A DNA stretch of 64,000 bases, from contig NZ_ADAQ01000011.1 of assembly GCF_000176515.1 (NCBI RefSeq), forward strand, positions 868,001 to 932,000, in the 5' to 3' direction. The notes beneath the pieces were generated by a model that saw only the letters and a list, made by a program, of their open reading frames with translations, did no database searches and was not told the origin of the DNA. Both the position numbers and the translations under genes were made by a program. This document shows, piece after piece, positions 33,559 through 42,393 of this stretch. Every line of letters begins with the position of its first letter. Within the stretch, counting starts at the first letter, position 1. This stretch comes from Grimontia hollisae CIP 101886. GTDB taxonomy: Bacteria > Pseudomonadota > Gammaproteobacteria > Enterobacterales > Vibrionaceae.

Positions 33559-34824
33559 ATGGAAATCCTAGCGAATTACGGTTCCATCATTATTGTGGTG
33601 GCCGCAGTCTTTGGTTTCATGATGGCTATCGGTATCGGCGCAAACGACGTTGCCAACGCCATGGGTACGTCAGTGGGCTCCAAGGCACTGACGGTTAAAC
33701 AAGCGATCATCATCGCGATGATCTTCGAATTTGCCGGCGCTTATCTTGCCGGTGGTGAAGTCACAGACACCATCCGTAAAGGGGTGATTGAAACCTCACT
33801 TTACGCCTCTCAACCTGACGTGTTGGTTTACGGTATGATGTCCGCTCTACTGGCTGCCGGCTCCTGGTTGCTGGTCGCGTCTTACATGGGCTGGCCCGTC
33901 TCTACCACCCATTCTATTATTGGTGCCATCATCGGCTTTGCCTGCGTATCTGTAGGCACTGAAGCCGTCGACTGGAGCTCCGTACAGGGTATTGTCGGCA
34001 GCTGGATTGTCACTCCACTTATCTCAGGTGTGTTTGCGTATGCCATTTTTGTCAGCGCCCAACGCCTGATCTTTGATACCGACACTCCCCTGATCAATGC
34101 CAAACGTTTCGTGCCTGTTTACATGTTTTTGACCGCGATGATTATCACCTTGGTGACGATCAAAAAAGGTCTGAAACACGTGGGCCTGCACCTGACTACC
34201 GGTGAAGCGGTAACAGTATCTATCGCCCTTTCCACGCTTGTGATGGTGTTTGGTTATTTTTACATCCGCCGTAAGTACAAAGACAACTCGGCCAGCGAAA
34301 ATGGCTATCAGGGCGTAGAGCGCGTGTTCAGTCTCCTGATGGTCGTTACCGCGTGTGCGATGGCGTTTGCACATGGTTCAAACGACGTAGCTAACGCAAT
34401 TGGTCCCCTTTCAGCCATTGTTTCTACCGTTGAACACATGGGCCAAATCAGCGAGAAAAGTCAGATTGCCTGGTGGATCCTGCCACTGGGCGGTATCGGC
34501 ATTGTTGTCGGTCTGGCGACCCTTGGCCACAAAGTGATGGCAACCGTAGGCACAGGTATCACCGAGCTGACGCCAAGCCGTGGTTTTGCTGCGCAGTTGG
34601 CGACCGCATCAACGGTTGTACTGGCTTCCGGTACTGGCCTGCCTATCTCCACCACACAGACCCTGGTAGGTGCGGTGCTGGGTGTAGGTTTTGCCCGTGG
34701 CATTGCAGCACTGAACCTCGGCGTCGTGCGCAATATCGTCGCATCCTGGGTCGTCACCTTGCCTGCTGGCGCACTGCTTGCTGTGATCTTCTTCTACGTT
34801 ATGCAGTTTATGCTTGGCGTATAA
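33559..34824 (+). CDS. Low-affinity inorganic phosphate transporter, PiT family
   Basis: This 421-residue inner-membrane protein is a cation-coupled phosphate transporter of the PiT family. The family signature occurs twice, as GANDVANAMG near residue 27 and GSNDVANAIG near 275, reflecting the internal duplication, and at least ten hydrophobic segments are visible. Bacterial PitA of E. coli is about 499 residues; this shorter type paired with DUF47 is common in vibrios. A terminator follows 57 bp later. Confidence 0.95.
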   Translation: MEILANYGSIIIVVAAVFGFMMAIGIGANDVANAMGTSVGSKALTVKQAIIIAMIFEFAGAYLAGGEVTDTIRKGVIETSLYASQPDVLVYGMMSALLAAGSWLLVASYMGWPVSTTHSIIGAIIGFACVSVGTEAVDWSSVQGIVGSWIVTPLISGVFAYAIFVSAQRLIFDTDTPLINAKRFVPVYMFLTAMIITLVTIKKGLKHVGLHLTTGEAVTVSIALSTLVMVFGYFYIRRKYKDNSASENGYQGVERVFSLLMVVTACAMAFAHGSNDVANAIGPLSAIVSTVEHMGQISEKSQIAWWILPLGGIGIVVGLATLGHKVMATVGTGITELTPSRGFAAQLATASTVVLASGTGLPISTTQTLVGAVLGVGFARGIAALNLGVVRNIVASWVVTLPAGALLAVIFFYVMQFMLGV

Positions 34825-34880
34825 TGCCATCCGAAAAAGGCATTTAAGTCACGTTTTTGTGCAGTGATGTCAGTCTTCGG

Positions 34881-34914
34881 TTAAAAAAGGGAGGTTATAC
34901 CTCCCTTTTGTTGT
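34881..34914 (+). terminator. Terminator of the DUF47-pit operon
   Basis: AAAAAAGGGAGG / TTATA / CCTCCCTTTTG forms a stem with a short U-run. Confidence 0.8.
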
Positions 34915-34983
34915 ACCTGAACCACAAAATTTTTTAGTATCTGACACAAACAGATACTCACGATCAAAACAAAGGAATACTCC

Positions 34984-35598
34984 GTGAAGCAACTTTTCTC
35001 TGCCCTGGCTGTATTGATGATGTTGGCGGTCCCTGCTGCGTATGCAAAGGACAACTACATTTCTGATGAGCTATTCACCTACATGCATTCTGGCCCAGGT
35101 ACCCAATACCGTATTATTGGCAGCGTGGATGCGGGCACAAAAGTAACTGTTGTGGACAGTAACCGTAACGCTGGTTACAGCCAAATCATTGATGATCGAG
35201 GCCGCAAGGGATGGGTGGAAACCAAATATGTCTCCAACCAACCCGGTCTGAAAATCCGTGTCCCAGCGCTGGAAGAAGAGCTGAAGCAGGTAAAAGAAGC
35301 ACTGGCTAGGGCACAGGGTGACACGGAAGCCAAAACCAAAGGTTTGATTACCTCCTTAGAACAGCGTAATGCCCAAGTGAAAGAGCTTGAACAGCACACC
35401 AGTGAACTGAACCAGAAGCTGATTGATGCACAAACCGAAATCCGCGAATTACGTGCCCGTATCGACACCCAGAAAGATGATCTGCTGATGCGCTACTTCA
35501 CCTACGGTGGCATAGTGGCCGGTGGTGGCCTGCTGTTTGGCCTGATTTTACCTCACCTGATCCCACGCCGTAAGAAACGCAACAGCGGTTGGGCGTAG
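34984..35598 (+). CDS. ygiM: YgiM-type SH3-domain membrane-anchored protein
   Basis: The 204-residue protein has a signal peptide (about 1-21, ending AAYA), a bacterial SH3 domain (about 22-85), a coiled coil (about 95-165) and a C-terminal membrane helix followed by RRKKR. This is the TIGR04211/YgiM architecture: a periplasmic, inner-membrane-anchored protein probably involved in envelope or peptidoglycan maintenance, role unproven. It uses a GTG start preceded by AAAGGA. The neighbouring cca gene is also its E. coli neighbour. Confidence 0.88.
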   Translation: MKQLFSALAVLMMLAVPAAYAKDNYISDELFTYMHSGPGTQYRIIGSVDAGTKVTVVDSNRNAGYSQIIDDRGRKGWVETKYVSNQPGLKIRVPALEEELKQVKEALARAQGDTEAKTKGLITSLEQRNAQVKELEQHTSELNQKLIDAQTEIRELRARIDTQKDDLLMRYFTYGGIVAGGGLLFGLILPHLIPRRKKRNSGWA

Positions 35599-35614
35599 GC
35601 AATAATCGAACGAC

Positions 35615-35643
35615 CAAAAAAGCCGCGGAAGCGGCTTTTTTAA
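35615..35643 (+). terminator. Terminator of ygiM
   Basis: AAAAAAGCCGC / GGAA / GCGGCTTTTTT is a strong symmetric hairpin which could also serve the convergent gspA-gspB gene. Confidence 0.85.
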
Positions 35644-35698
35644 TGTCTTGAGTCAGCACACAAGGTGATAGCGCCTGGCTCTCACTGCTCCTCCCAGG

Positions 35699-35733
35699 TC
35701 CTGGGTCCTGGGTCCTGGGTCCTGGGTCCTGGG
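35699..35733. repeat. 7-bp tandem repeat array 1 (TCCTGGG x5)
   Basis: Five perfect head-to-tail copies of TCCTGGG lie between the converging ends of ygiM and the gspA-gspB fusion gene, preceded by an inverted CCCAGG. The unit length is not a multiple of three and the array is noncoding. Related arrays lie at two other convergent junctions downstream. Confidence 0.95.
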
Positions 35734-35758
35734 ATAAGATTCTAGACACGAGATTGAA

Positions 35759-38026
35759 TTACCAAGTCGTCAGTGCAGGAATCGCAATCAGCATGTCTTC
35801 AAACTGCACAACGACCTGTTGTGGTTCAATACCCCGCAGCAAAACTCCCTCCGCCACAAACTCTCCCTCCCGGGCTTCTTTGCCATTCACCTTCACCCAA
35901 CGTGCGTTTTCATCGGAAGCATAAATATGGGTCTGGAAATCCATTGGCGGTAAACGGGTTAACTGCGCATCGGGCAACTCGGCAATCGGCACGACGTTGC
36001 TTTGCGGCTTGGCTCGATCAAGCTTGGCATCCAACGTACGGCTTTTATCGCTTCCCAATGCGGCTTCCACTTTCTTGGCAAGCTCCGGTGACAATCCAGA
36101 CAAGTCCAGATCTTCCAGCGTCAGTTCATCATTACCTTTCAACTGAGTTTGGTTCGGTGCCGTAAACGAGGTGCTGCCCACTTCCACTGCCTTGTCAGCA
36201 GGCGCGGTCTGCTCCTCGTCCTCTTCCACCGTTATCGCCTCTGTTACTGGTGACGGCAACGGTTCAAGGGCAAGCTCAAAGACATCAGATTGCGGCATCA
36301 TGACAATGTCACCCCCTTGCATCGCCTGCACTTCACCCGGTGTGGCATCAATACTGGTAACCAGAACCGGCCCAGGCATCTGCAACACAGCATCCAGCAC
36401 CATAAAGGTCATTGCTCCCGGAATACCATCAGCATCCAGCCCTTTGCTGCGCTGGAACTCCCGCACTTTAACGCGCTGCGCCTGCCCGAATATATCGGAA
36501 ACCGGTGTAGTGTCGCCCAGCACCAGGTTCAGGCGCTGGTCAAGCCAGCGTACACGCTCACCACGCTGGCCAAACTTGATGTGATTCGGGTTACCGAGCG
36601 GCGGGCGCCACAGCACAAGCACTTCCCCACTCCAGTGCTGCTTGAGAAAATCCCCGCTCACCAGCAGGCGCTTGTCCGCCGCCAGCAGCTCAAACTGATT
36701 TTCACCTTTGCCATACAACACAGCAAACCAGCTTTGCCCTTCAGGCCCGTTCATTTGCAACACCGCAGGACGGTCAATCGTCAGGAGCTGGGAAAAAGGC
36801 AGCCTGCCTTTAAAACAGGCCAGTTCACCACGCACGTCGGTAGAGCATCCTGCTGCCAGCACATCGGCATCAAAGCCCCAGAGCTTGTACAAGGACTGCA
36901 TCGCCGTGCCCGCACTCAGGCTTTCTCTCGCTACCTCACCCAATAGCAGGGTAACAACCGGCTTCTGCGGCTTTGCCGTTGCTTTCTGCGCCACCACGGG
37001 CTCAGGCTGGGTAACGGCGACCACTGGCGTCTCCTCTTTCTGCTTGGTTGTTACCGTGGCCGGAGCGGGATCGTTGGCAATCACAGCCACGTTTTCCCTA
37101 TTGCCTCCCCACAGCCCAACACGGACAGCCACTGCCAGCAATGCTGCGCCGCCGATAACACCGACATACATCGGCCAGTAACGCTTATGCCCGCTAGCTG
37201 GCTTAGTTTGAGTCATCCCCTGCCACGCCAGTACATCCTGACAGGCCTTAGCAGCAATCTCTTTGTTAACTTTCTGGCGGGACACTTTAAACGCCATCTT
37301 AAGCGATTTATCGCACACCAGATTCACCAGCCGCGGCACACCGCCAGTTTCCTTGGCAATAAGCTTGATTGCCGCGCCATCAAACAGCGGCTCAAGCCCT
37401 CCGGCACAGCTGATACGGTGGGTAATATACTGGTGAACTTCATCCGGCGTAAGCGGGATCAGGTGGTAGCGTGCGGTAATACGCTGGGCAAGCTGGCGCA
37501 GGTTCGGCTGACGTAACATCTGTTGCAGCTCAGGCTGGCCAATCAAAATGACTTTCAACAGCTTGCGGTAAGAGGTTTCAATATTGGTGAGAAGGCGAAG
37601 CTGCTCAAGCACATCCGGCATCAGGTGTTGAGCTTCATCGACCAGTAACACCGTCTGGATACCCTTGGATTCGTTGTTGAACAGCTTATCAGCAATCGCA
37701 TCATAAAGGCGTTTAAAGCTGTCATCCTCGCTGTATGCCACGCCCAGCTCGTCACAAAGCGTCTGGAGCAGCTCGAGCACAGAAATACTCGGGTTGAGGA
37801 TCATCGCTACCTGGGTCTTTTCCGGCAGACGTTCAAGCAAGGCTTTCATGGTGGTGGTTTTCCCCGTGCCCACCTCACCGGTTAACAGCGCAAGACCGCC
37901 ACCGTCCTCAATACCATTCAGGACATGGCTCAACGCTTCTTTGTGCCGCTCACTTAAAAAGTAAAACCTGGGGTTAGGCACAATCGCAAAGGGCGATTCA
38001 GTTAACCGGAAAAAGTCTTGGTACAT
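35759..38026 (-). CDS. GspA-GspB (ExeA-ExeB) fusion, type II secretion assembly ATPase
   Basis: The 755-residue protein appears to join GspA and GspB, which place the type II secretin in the outer membrane by acting on peptidoglycan. Residues 1-270 are an AAA ATPase (Walker A GEVGTGKTT at 50-58, Walker B LLVDEAQ near 128). A membrane segment lies at about 286-307, a peptidoglycan-binding domain at about 505-550 (REFQRSKGLDADGIPG), and a C-terminal GspB-like domain at about 690-755 (RWVKVNGKEAREGEF, ending IPALTTW). In Aeromonas ExeA (about 547 residues) and ExeB (about 226) are separate. The frame is continuous here with no internal stop. The other gsp genes are not in the window. Confidence 0.85.
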   Translation of the reverse strand: MYQDFFRLTESPFAIVPNPRFYFLSERHKEALSHVLNGIEDGGGLALLTGEVGTGKTTTMKALLERLPEKTQVAMILNPSISVLELLQTLCDELGVAYSEDDSFKRLYDAIADKLFNNESKGIQTVLLVDEAQHLMPDVLEQLRLLTNIETSYRKLLKVILIGQPELQQMLRQPNLRQLAQRITARYHLIPLTPDEVHQYITHRISCAGGLEPLFDGAAIKLIAKETGGVPRLVNLVCDKSLKMAFKVSRQKVNKEIAAKACQDVLAWQGMTQTKPASGHKRYWPMYVGVIGGAALLAVAVRVGLWGGNRENVAVIANDPAPATVTTKQKEETPVVAVTQPEPVVAQKATAKPQKPVVTLLLGEVARESLSAGTAMQSLYKLWGFDADVLAAGCSTDVRGELACFKGRLPFSQLLTIDRPAVLQMNGPEGQSWFAVLYGKGENQFELLAADKRLLVSGDFLKQHWSGEVLVLWRPPLGNPNHIKFGQRGERVRWLDQRLNLVLGDTTPVSDIFGQAQRVKVREFQRSKGLDADGIPGAMTFMVLDAVLQMPGPVLVTSIDATPGEVQAMQGGDIVMMPQSDVFELALEPLPSPVTEAITVEEDEEQTAPADKAVEVGSTSFTAPNQTQLKGNDELTLEDLDLSGLSPELAKKVEAALGSDKSRTLDAKLDRAKPQSNVVPIAELPDAQLTRLPPMDFQTHIYASDENARWVKVNGKEAREGEFVAEGVLLRGIEPQQVVVQFEDMLIAIPALTTW

Positions 38027-38239
38027 GAATAGTTCTCTGTTCCCTCAATGGGTTGCAAGGTATCGCGGCCCATAAGCGTTGTAAAGACAGACACGCCCGT
38101 AAGACCGTGTATTCAAGGGCAGGTTCGCAGCTTTTAGCCTCCCTCCTGCTATTCATACTCCCTTAACGGCGCCAATGTTTGGGTATGCAGTATTTCAGTA
38201 TATGATGCCCTCATTATTACCTAAATTTCGGACTGTAAT

Positions 38240-39469
38240 GTGAAAACCTACCTCGTTGGCGGCGCCGTGCGCGACGAACTGCTCGGCCTGAACGTAAAAG
38301 ACAGGGACTGGGTGGTGGTCGGTGCTGACATCGACACCATGCTACGTGCAGGTTATCAACAAGTCGGTGCCGATTTCCCGGTGTTCCTGCATCCTAAAAC
38401 CCACGAAGAGCATGCACTGGCGCGTACTGAACGCAAATCCGGCAAAGGTTACACCGGTTTTGTCTGCGATTTCACACCACAGGTGACACTGGAAGAAGAC
38501 TTACAGCGCCGCGATCTCACCATCAACGCCATTGCCAAGGCAGAAGATGGCACTCTGGTTGACCCTTACGGCGGCCAGCAAGACTTGAGCAATCGCCTGC
38601 TGCGCCATGTATCACCGGCGTTTGTTGAAGATCCTCTGCGCGTGTTACGTGTTGCCCGCTTTGCAGCGCGTTTCCACCATCTGGGTTTCCGGGTAGCCGA
38701 TGAAACCCTGACACTGATGAAACACATTGTCGACAGTGGTGAGCTGGAAGCGCTGACTGCCGAGCGGGTCTGGAAAGAGTGGGAAAAGTCACTCTCCTCC
38801 CAACACCCTGACGTATTCCTCAGTGTGCTGCGCGACTGCGGCGCTCTGGCGGTGGTGCTGCCGGAAATCGACGCCCTGTTTGGTGTCCCGCAACCTGAAC
38901 AGTGGCACCCGGAAATCGACACCGGTATTCACACCCTGATGGTGGCAAGACAAGCCGCACAGCTCACCGAAGATCCAGTGATCCGCTTTGCGGCACAGGT
39001 TCACGATTTGGGCAAAGGCCTGACGCCGAAAGAGGAGTGGCCAAGCCATAAACGTCACACCAGACTTGGATTGGCGCCGATAAAAGCGCTGTGTGAACGG
39101 ATCCGCGTACCCAACGCCTACCGTGATGCGGCCCTGTTGGTCTGCGCCGAACACACCAATGTGCACAACGCCGGCGAGCTAAAAGCTACCACTTTCGTGA
39201 AGATATTCGACCGCAATGACTGCTGGCGAAAACCCGAAAAAATCCCACAACTCGCCACGGCAAGCAAAGCAGATCATCAAGGCCGCACCGGGTTTGAACA
39301 ACGGGATTATCCGCAGGCTGATTGGCTGGCTGGCGCCTTTGATGCCGCCAATGCGGTAGAAGTAAAACCGATCGTTGCCGCAGGGTTTAAAGGCCCGGCA
39401 ATCCGTGAAGAGCTGACAAGACAGAGGATTGAGGCTGTGAAGGGGTATCTTGAAGGACATAGAGCTTAG
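38240..39469 (+). CDS. cca: CCA-adding tRNA nucleotidyltransferase with HD domain
   Basis: Cca builds and repairs the 3' CCA end of tRNAs. The 409-residue protein has the nucleotidyltransferase head ([15 protein letters not shown] at the start, catalytic RDWVVVG and DLTINAIA segments) and a C-terminal HD phosphohydrolase domain ([20 protein letters not shown]), the E. coli-type multifunctional form. The start is GTG. The stop codon TAG is contiguous with the repeat array that follows, one base before the first unit begins. Confidence 0.96.
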   Translation: MKTYLVGGAVRDELLGLNVKDRDWVVVGADIDTMLRAGYQQVGADFPVFLHPKTHEEHALARTERKSGKGYTGFVCDFTPQVTLEEDLQRRDLTINAIAKAEDGTLVDPYGGQQDLSNRLLRHVSPAFVEDPLRVLRVARFAARFHHLGFRVADETLTLMKHIVDSGELEALTAERVWKEWEKSLSSQHPDVFLSVLRDCGALAVVLPEIDALFGVPQPEQWHPEIDTGIHTLMVARQAAQLTEDPVIRFAAQVHDLGKGLTPKEEWPSHKRHTRLGLAPIKALCERIRVPNAYRDAALLVCAEHTNVHNAGELKATTFVKIFDRNDCWRKPEKIPQLATASKADHQGRTGFEQRDYPQADWLAGAFDAANAVEVKPIVAAGFKGPAIREELTRQRIEAVKGYLEGHRA

Positions 39470-39470
39470 G

Positions 39471-39524
39471 TCCTGGGTCCTGGGTCCTGGGTCCTGGGTC
39501 CTGGGTCCTGGGTCCTGGGTCCTG
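39471..39524. repeat. 7-bp tandem repeat array 2 (TCCTGGG x7 plus partial)
   Basis: Seven perfect copies of TCCTGGG plus a 5-base partial copy begin directly after the cca stop codon and lie in the convergent cca/uppP junction. The unit is identical to array 1. Copy number could change by slippage, altering the distance between the cca stop and the terminator but not the protein. Confidence 0.96.
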
Positions 39525-39548
39525 TAGGAATTATTCAAGATAATAAAA

Positions 39549-39585
39549 ACAAAAAAGCGGCACTGTTAACAGTCGCCGCTTTTTC
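39549..39585. terminator. Terminator in the cca/uppP junction
   Basis: AAAAAAGCGGC-ACTG-TTAA-CAGTC-GCCGCTTTTT is a bidirectional hairpin. Its arms are nearly identical to the hairpin at 42243-42278, which suggests a common origin. Confidence 0.85.
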
Positions 39586-39587
39586 TA

Positions 39588-39668
39588 TTCCTAGGATCTG
39601 CTCTTGCTCTTCCCAGGGCCTAGGACCTGTTTTTCCCAGAATCTAGGACCTGCTCTTCCTAGGACCTT
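39588..39668. repeat. CCTAGG-rich degenerate repeat cluster A
   Basis: Several spaced copies of CCTAGGAYCTG- or CCYAGRRYCTAGG-like words separated by GCTCTTC-type spacers fill the uppP side of the junction. CCTAGG occurs three times here, and related words (CCCAGG, TCTAGG) fill the rest. Similar words occur in cluster B beside tsaD. Confidence 0.8.
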
Positions 39669-39674
39669 TATTCT

Positions 39675-40478
39675 TTATCTCGTCGCCAGGAATACCGCCA
39701 GACCGAGGCCCAACGCGATTCGGTAGATAACAAAAGGCTTCATGCCCATTCGGGTAACGAGCTTCAAAAACCAGTGAATACACGCATACGCACTGATAAA
39801 AGACACCAGTACGCCAGTCAGAATGGGGCCCCACATCACAGGCACATCACTTTTCACCAAACCAAGGCCAAGATAAGAGCCAGCCAGTACGATGATTGGA
39901 ATTGACATCAGGAAAGAAAAACGCGCTGCTGCTTCACGGGTGTAGCCCAGATACAACGCCATGGTCATGGTCGCACCAGAACGGGAGGTACCCGGGATCA
40001 TCGCCAGCGCCTGTGCAATACCAATCCACAGCGCCATTTTCGGCGTGGTGTTGTATTCGTCAAACTCACACTTGGCTTTCACGTCTACCCACCACAGCAA
40101 CAGGCCAAAGACAATACAGGTTATGGCAATCACCCACGCTGAGCGCAGGTAAAGCTCAATAATGTCTTTCATAAACAGGCCAAACAGACAGGCCGGGATC
40201 GTTGCCAGTGCAATCATCCATGCCAGACTGGCATCAGAAGAGCGTTCGCCTTTAAAAATAGAACGGAAGAAGGCGCCCAAAAGTTGCGTCACTTCTTTAC
40301 GGAAGTAGCCAATAACCGCAAGCAAGGTGCCCACGTGTACGGCAACATCAAAGGCCAACCCTTGATCCTGCCAACCGAGAATTTCTGACGGAAGAATTAA
40401 ATGCGCAGAGCTTGAAACCGGAAGGAATTCCGTCAAACCCTGAATCAGCGCCAGCGCAAAGGCTTCAAACATACTCAT
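39675..40478 (-). CDS. uppP: Undecaprenyl-diphosphatase UppP (BacA)
   Basis: UppP dephosphorylates undecaprenyl diphosphate to recycle the lipid carrier for peptidoglycan and other surface polymers, and gives bacitracin tolerance. The 267-residue protein has about eight membrane segments and both family motifs: [15 protein letters not shown] near residue 17 and [10 protein letters not shown] near 170. The start is placed at MSMFEAF by homology; the ATG two codons later is also possible. It is the last gene of folB-folK-uppP, 20 bp after folK. Confidence 0.93.
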   Translation of the reverse strand: MSMFEAFALALIQGLTEFLPVSSSAHLILPSEILGWQDQGLAFDVAVHVGTLLAVIGYFRKEVTQLLGAFFRSIFKGERSSDASLAWMIALATIPACLFGLFMKDIIELYLRSAWVIAITCIVFGLLLWWVDVKAKCEFDEYNTTPKMALWIGIAQALAMIPGTSRSGATMTMALYLGYTREAAARFSFLMSIPIIVLAGSYLGLGLVKSDVPVMWGPILTGVLVSFISAYACIHWFLKLVTRMGMKPFVIYRIALGLGLAVFLATR

Positions 40479-40498
40479 TAGCGTTAAACTACCTGTGA

Positions 40499-40984
40499 TT
40501 AAAGGGAGAAATCCGTTGCAGGCCAGAGAGGTTGTTTTTCGGTGAAAGCCTCCCAAGCCTGTTTATAGGTTTGCGAGTCACCTGGAATGATCTGATCAGG
40601 GCAAAGCTCTGCCAGCGGCCATAGGGTAAATGCAAACTTATAGATATCATTGCGGGGCAGGGTCGGGCCGGAAGGTTGCGACAGCTCGCCGTATGTCAGC
40701 AGGTCAATATCCAGCGTACGGTCACGGAACTTGATCGCATCACGCTCACGGCCCCATCGCGATTCAATATCACGCAACGCAGCCATAATGCCTTCAAGGC
40801 TAAGGTCAGTATGGAGTTCCACGACAAGGTTATAGAAATTGGGGCCGTCGAAGCCAACAGGCTCAGCTTCAAAAATCCGCGAGCAGCGACACTGCGGATC
40901 CAGCTCTCTCAGTGCCGCAACCCCTTCTGCGATATGATGCTCACGATCAATATTCGAGCCAACACTCACTAACACCTGTGTCAC
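40499..40984 (-). CDS. folK: Hydroxymethyl-dihydropterin pyrophosphokinase FolK
   Basis: FolK transfers pyrophosphate from ATP to 6-hydroxymethyl-7,8-dihydropterin in folate synthesis. The 161-residue protein starts [17 protein letters not shown] and contains the catalytic [10 protein letters not shown] motif near residue 95. Its start overlaps the folB stop by four bases, giving translational coupling with the preceding pathway step. Confidence 0.95.
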   Translation of the reverse strand: MTQVLVSVGSNIDREHHIAEGVAALRELDPQCRCSRIFEAEPVGFDGPNFYNLVVELHTDLSLEGIMAALRDIESRWGRERDAIKFRDRTLDIDLLTYGELSQPSGPTLPRNDIYKFAFTLWPLAELCPDQIIPGDSQTYKQAWEAFTEKQPLWPATDFSL

Positions 40985-41340
40985 TTTGTGCCCCGCTCAA
41001 TCACCACACCGACAGTGCGCGCCTGAGGCACAGCGCCCGGTTTACTGACTTTTACACGAACCCAGGGAACGGAGAACCGTGATTGGATCAGGGCGGCAAT
41101 CTCTTCTGCAACTCGTTCAACCAAAAGGAACCGGCCATTTTCGACCAGATCGATCACAGCACCACTGACTGCCGCATAGTCCAGCGCGAGGGTCACGTCA
41201 TCACTGTCTGCGGCGGGCTTATTGTCATGTGCCATTTCTATATCAAACACCAGCTTCTGTTTGATTTGCTGTTCCCAGTCGTATACACCAATGGTGGTCA
41301 CGACTTCAAGCTGCTCGATAAATACTAAATCCATGTTCAT
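40981..41340 (-). CDS. folB: Dihydroneopterin aldolase FolB
   Basis: FolB converts dihydroneopterin to hydroxymethyl-dihydropterin, the substrate of FolK. The 119-residue protein has the typical start (M)DLVFIEQLEV-TTIGVYDWEQ. The ATG at 41340 or the one two codons later could be the true start; neither has a clear ribosome site. It is the first gene of folB-folK-uppP and divergent from plsY. Confidence 0.94.
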   Translation of the reverse strand: MNMDLVFIEQLEVVTTIGVYDWEQQIKQKLVFDIEMAHDNKPAADSDDVTLALDYAAVSGAVIDLVENGRFLLVERVAEEIAALIQSRFSVPWVRVKVSKPGAVPQARTVGVVIERGTK

Positions 41341-41534
41341 TTAAAAATATCAGAGGTCGGATACCTATTATGCGCAAAAGCACGTAACATCGTTGAATCA
41401 ACGCAGTTGGGATCATTATCTATAAAACGCGTTGTATCTACACATTACCCGATAAAAAATGGATACTTTGTGTCTGTTGCGCGAACTATAACAAGTTCTT
41501 GTCGCCCTAGCGAATGTTCAACGTGGATGACCGA

Positions 41535-42173
41535 ATGACAGCGATTGGCCTACTGATGATCGTGATTGCCTACTTACTGGGTTCTGTCTCCAGTGCGGTA
41601 TTGATCTGTCGTCTTTACAGTCTGCCAGACCCACGGGAACAGGGCTCAGGCAATCCCGGAGCAACCAATGTCTTTCGCCTTGGCGGACGTCTGGCTGCCG
41701 CGTTAGTTCTGCTGTGTGACATGCTCAAGGGCACTATCCCGGTCTGGGTCAGCTACCTGATAGGCATCAATCCCTTCCTGCTTGGCCTGATTGGTATCGC
41801 CGCCTGTCTTGGCCATATCTACCCGATTTTCTTTCACTTCCGCGGCGGGAAAGGCGTTGCTACGGCACTGGGTGCTATTGCCCCTATTGGTCTGGATCTT
41901 ACCGGCATGATGCTGGGAACCTGGGCCGCTGCGGTATTGGTGACAGGCTATTCATCGGCAGGCGCCCTGTTTGCCTCTCTCTTCGCCCCACTTTTTACCT
42001 GGGTGGTCAAACCCCAGTTCACTATGCCGGTTGCTATGCTCTCTTGCCTGATCATTTTCCGTCATCAGGAAAACATAAAACGCTTACTGCGAGGGAAAGA
42101 GCAGAAAGTCTGGCATAACAAGAAGAAGCTGGCGGAAAGCGAAGAGCAGGAAGGAAGGAAGAGCAGGTCCTAG
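41535..42173 (+). CDS. plsY: Acyl-phosphate:glycerol-3-phosphate acyltransferase PlsY
   Basis: PlsY makes lysophosphatidic acid from acyl phosphate, the first acylation of phospholipid synthesis. The 212-residue membrane protein has the family motifs [23 protein letters not shown] and the [13 protein letters not shown] loop. I chose the ATG at 41535 with a GGATG site six bases upstream, which aligns with E. coli; an ATG seven codons earlier lacks a site. The C-terminal tail ([10 protein letters not shown]) is hydrophilic and its last codons and stop run into the repeat cluster that follows. Confidence 0.93.
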   Translation: MTAIGLLMIVIAYLLGSVSSAVLICRLYSLPDPREQGSGNPGATNVFRLGGRLAAALVLLCDMLKGTIPVWVSYLIGINPFLLGLIGIAACLGHIYPIFFHFRGGKGVATALGAIAPIGLDLTGMMLGTWAAAVLVTGYSSAGALFASLFAPLFTWVVKPQFTMPVAMLSCLIIFRHQENIKRLLRGKEQKVWHNKKKLAESEEQEGRKSRS

Positions 42174-42214
42174 GACCTAGGTACTGGGTACTGGGTACTG
42201 GGTACTGGGTACTG
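42168..42214. repeat. 7-bp tandem repeat array 3 (TACTGGG x4 plus partial)
   Basis: The sequence CCTAGGACCTAGG at the plsY stop is followed by four copies of TACTGGG (42182-42209) and a 5-base partial copy. The unit differs from arrays 1 and 2 by one base, and all copies share that change, which points to local expansion by slippage. Confidence 0.93.
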
Positions 42215-42240
42215 CAGACAGGATTCCACATTACTAAGAA

Positions 42241-42279
42241 ACAAAAAAGCGGCACTGAAAATCAGTCGCCGCTTTGTTC
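42241..42279. terminator. Terminator in the plsY/tsaD junction
   Basis: AAAAAAGCGGC-ACTG-AAAAT-CAGTC-GCCGCTTTGTT forms a bidirectional hairpin with arms shared with the hairpin in the cca/uppP junction. Confidence 0.82.
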
Positions 42280-42309
42280 TGTTCTTGAGCTCTACTTTTC
42301 GTTCTTCCT

Positions 42310-42388
42310 AGGACCTAGGACCGCTTTTTAAATTCCCAGGACCGCTCTTCGCTTTTCCTAGGTCCTTCTTTTCCTAGGCCCTGCTCTT
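42310..42388. repeat. CCTAGG-rich degenerate repeat cluster B
   Basis: Spaced words such as CCTAGGACCTAGG, CCCAGGACC, CCTAGGTCC and CCTAGGCCC with GCTCTTCG-type spacers fill the tsaD side of the junction. The organisation matches cluster A beside uppP. Confidence 0.8.
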
Positions 42389-42393
42389 CGCTC

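Noticed and set aside
35498-35749. Small minus-strand frame reading through array 1 (repeated Gln-Asp-Pro-Gly-Pro)
   Set aside because: It is translated tandem repeat overlapping the ygiM end; the 7-bp unit shifts frame with every copy-number change, so it is not a plausible gene.
35690-42388. The short repeats as a CRISPR array
   Set aside because: Units are 7 bp with no unique spacers and no cas genes nearby; they are simple tandem repeats.
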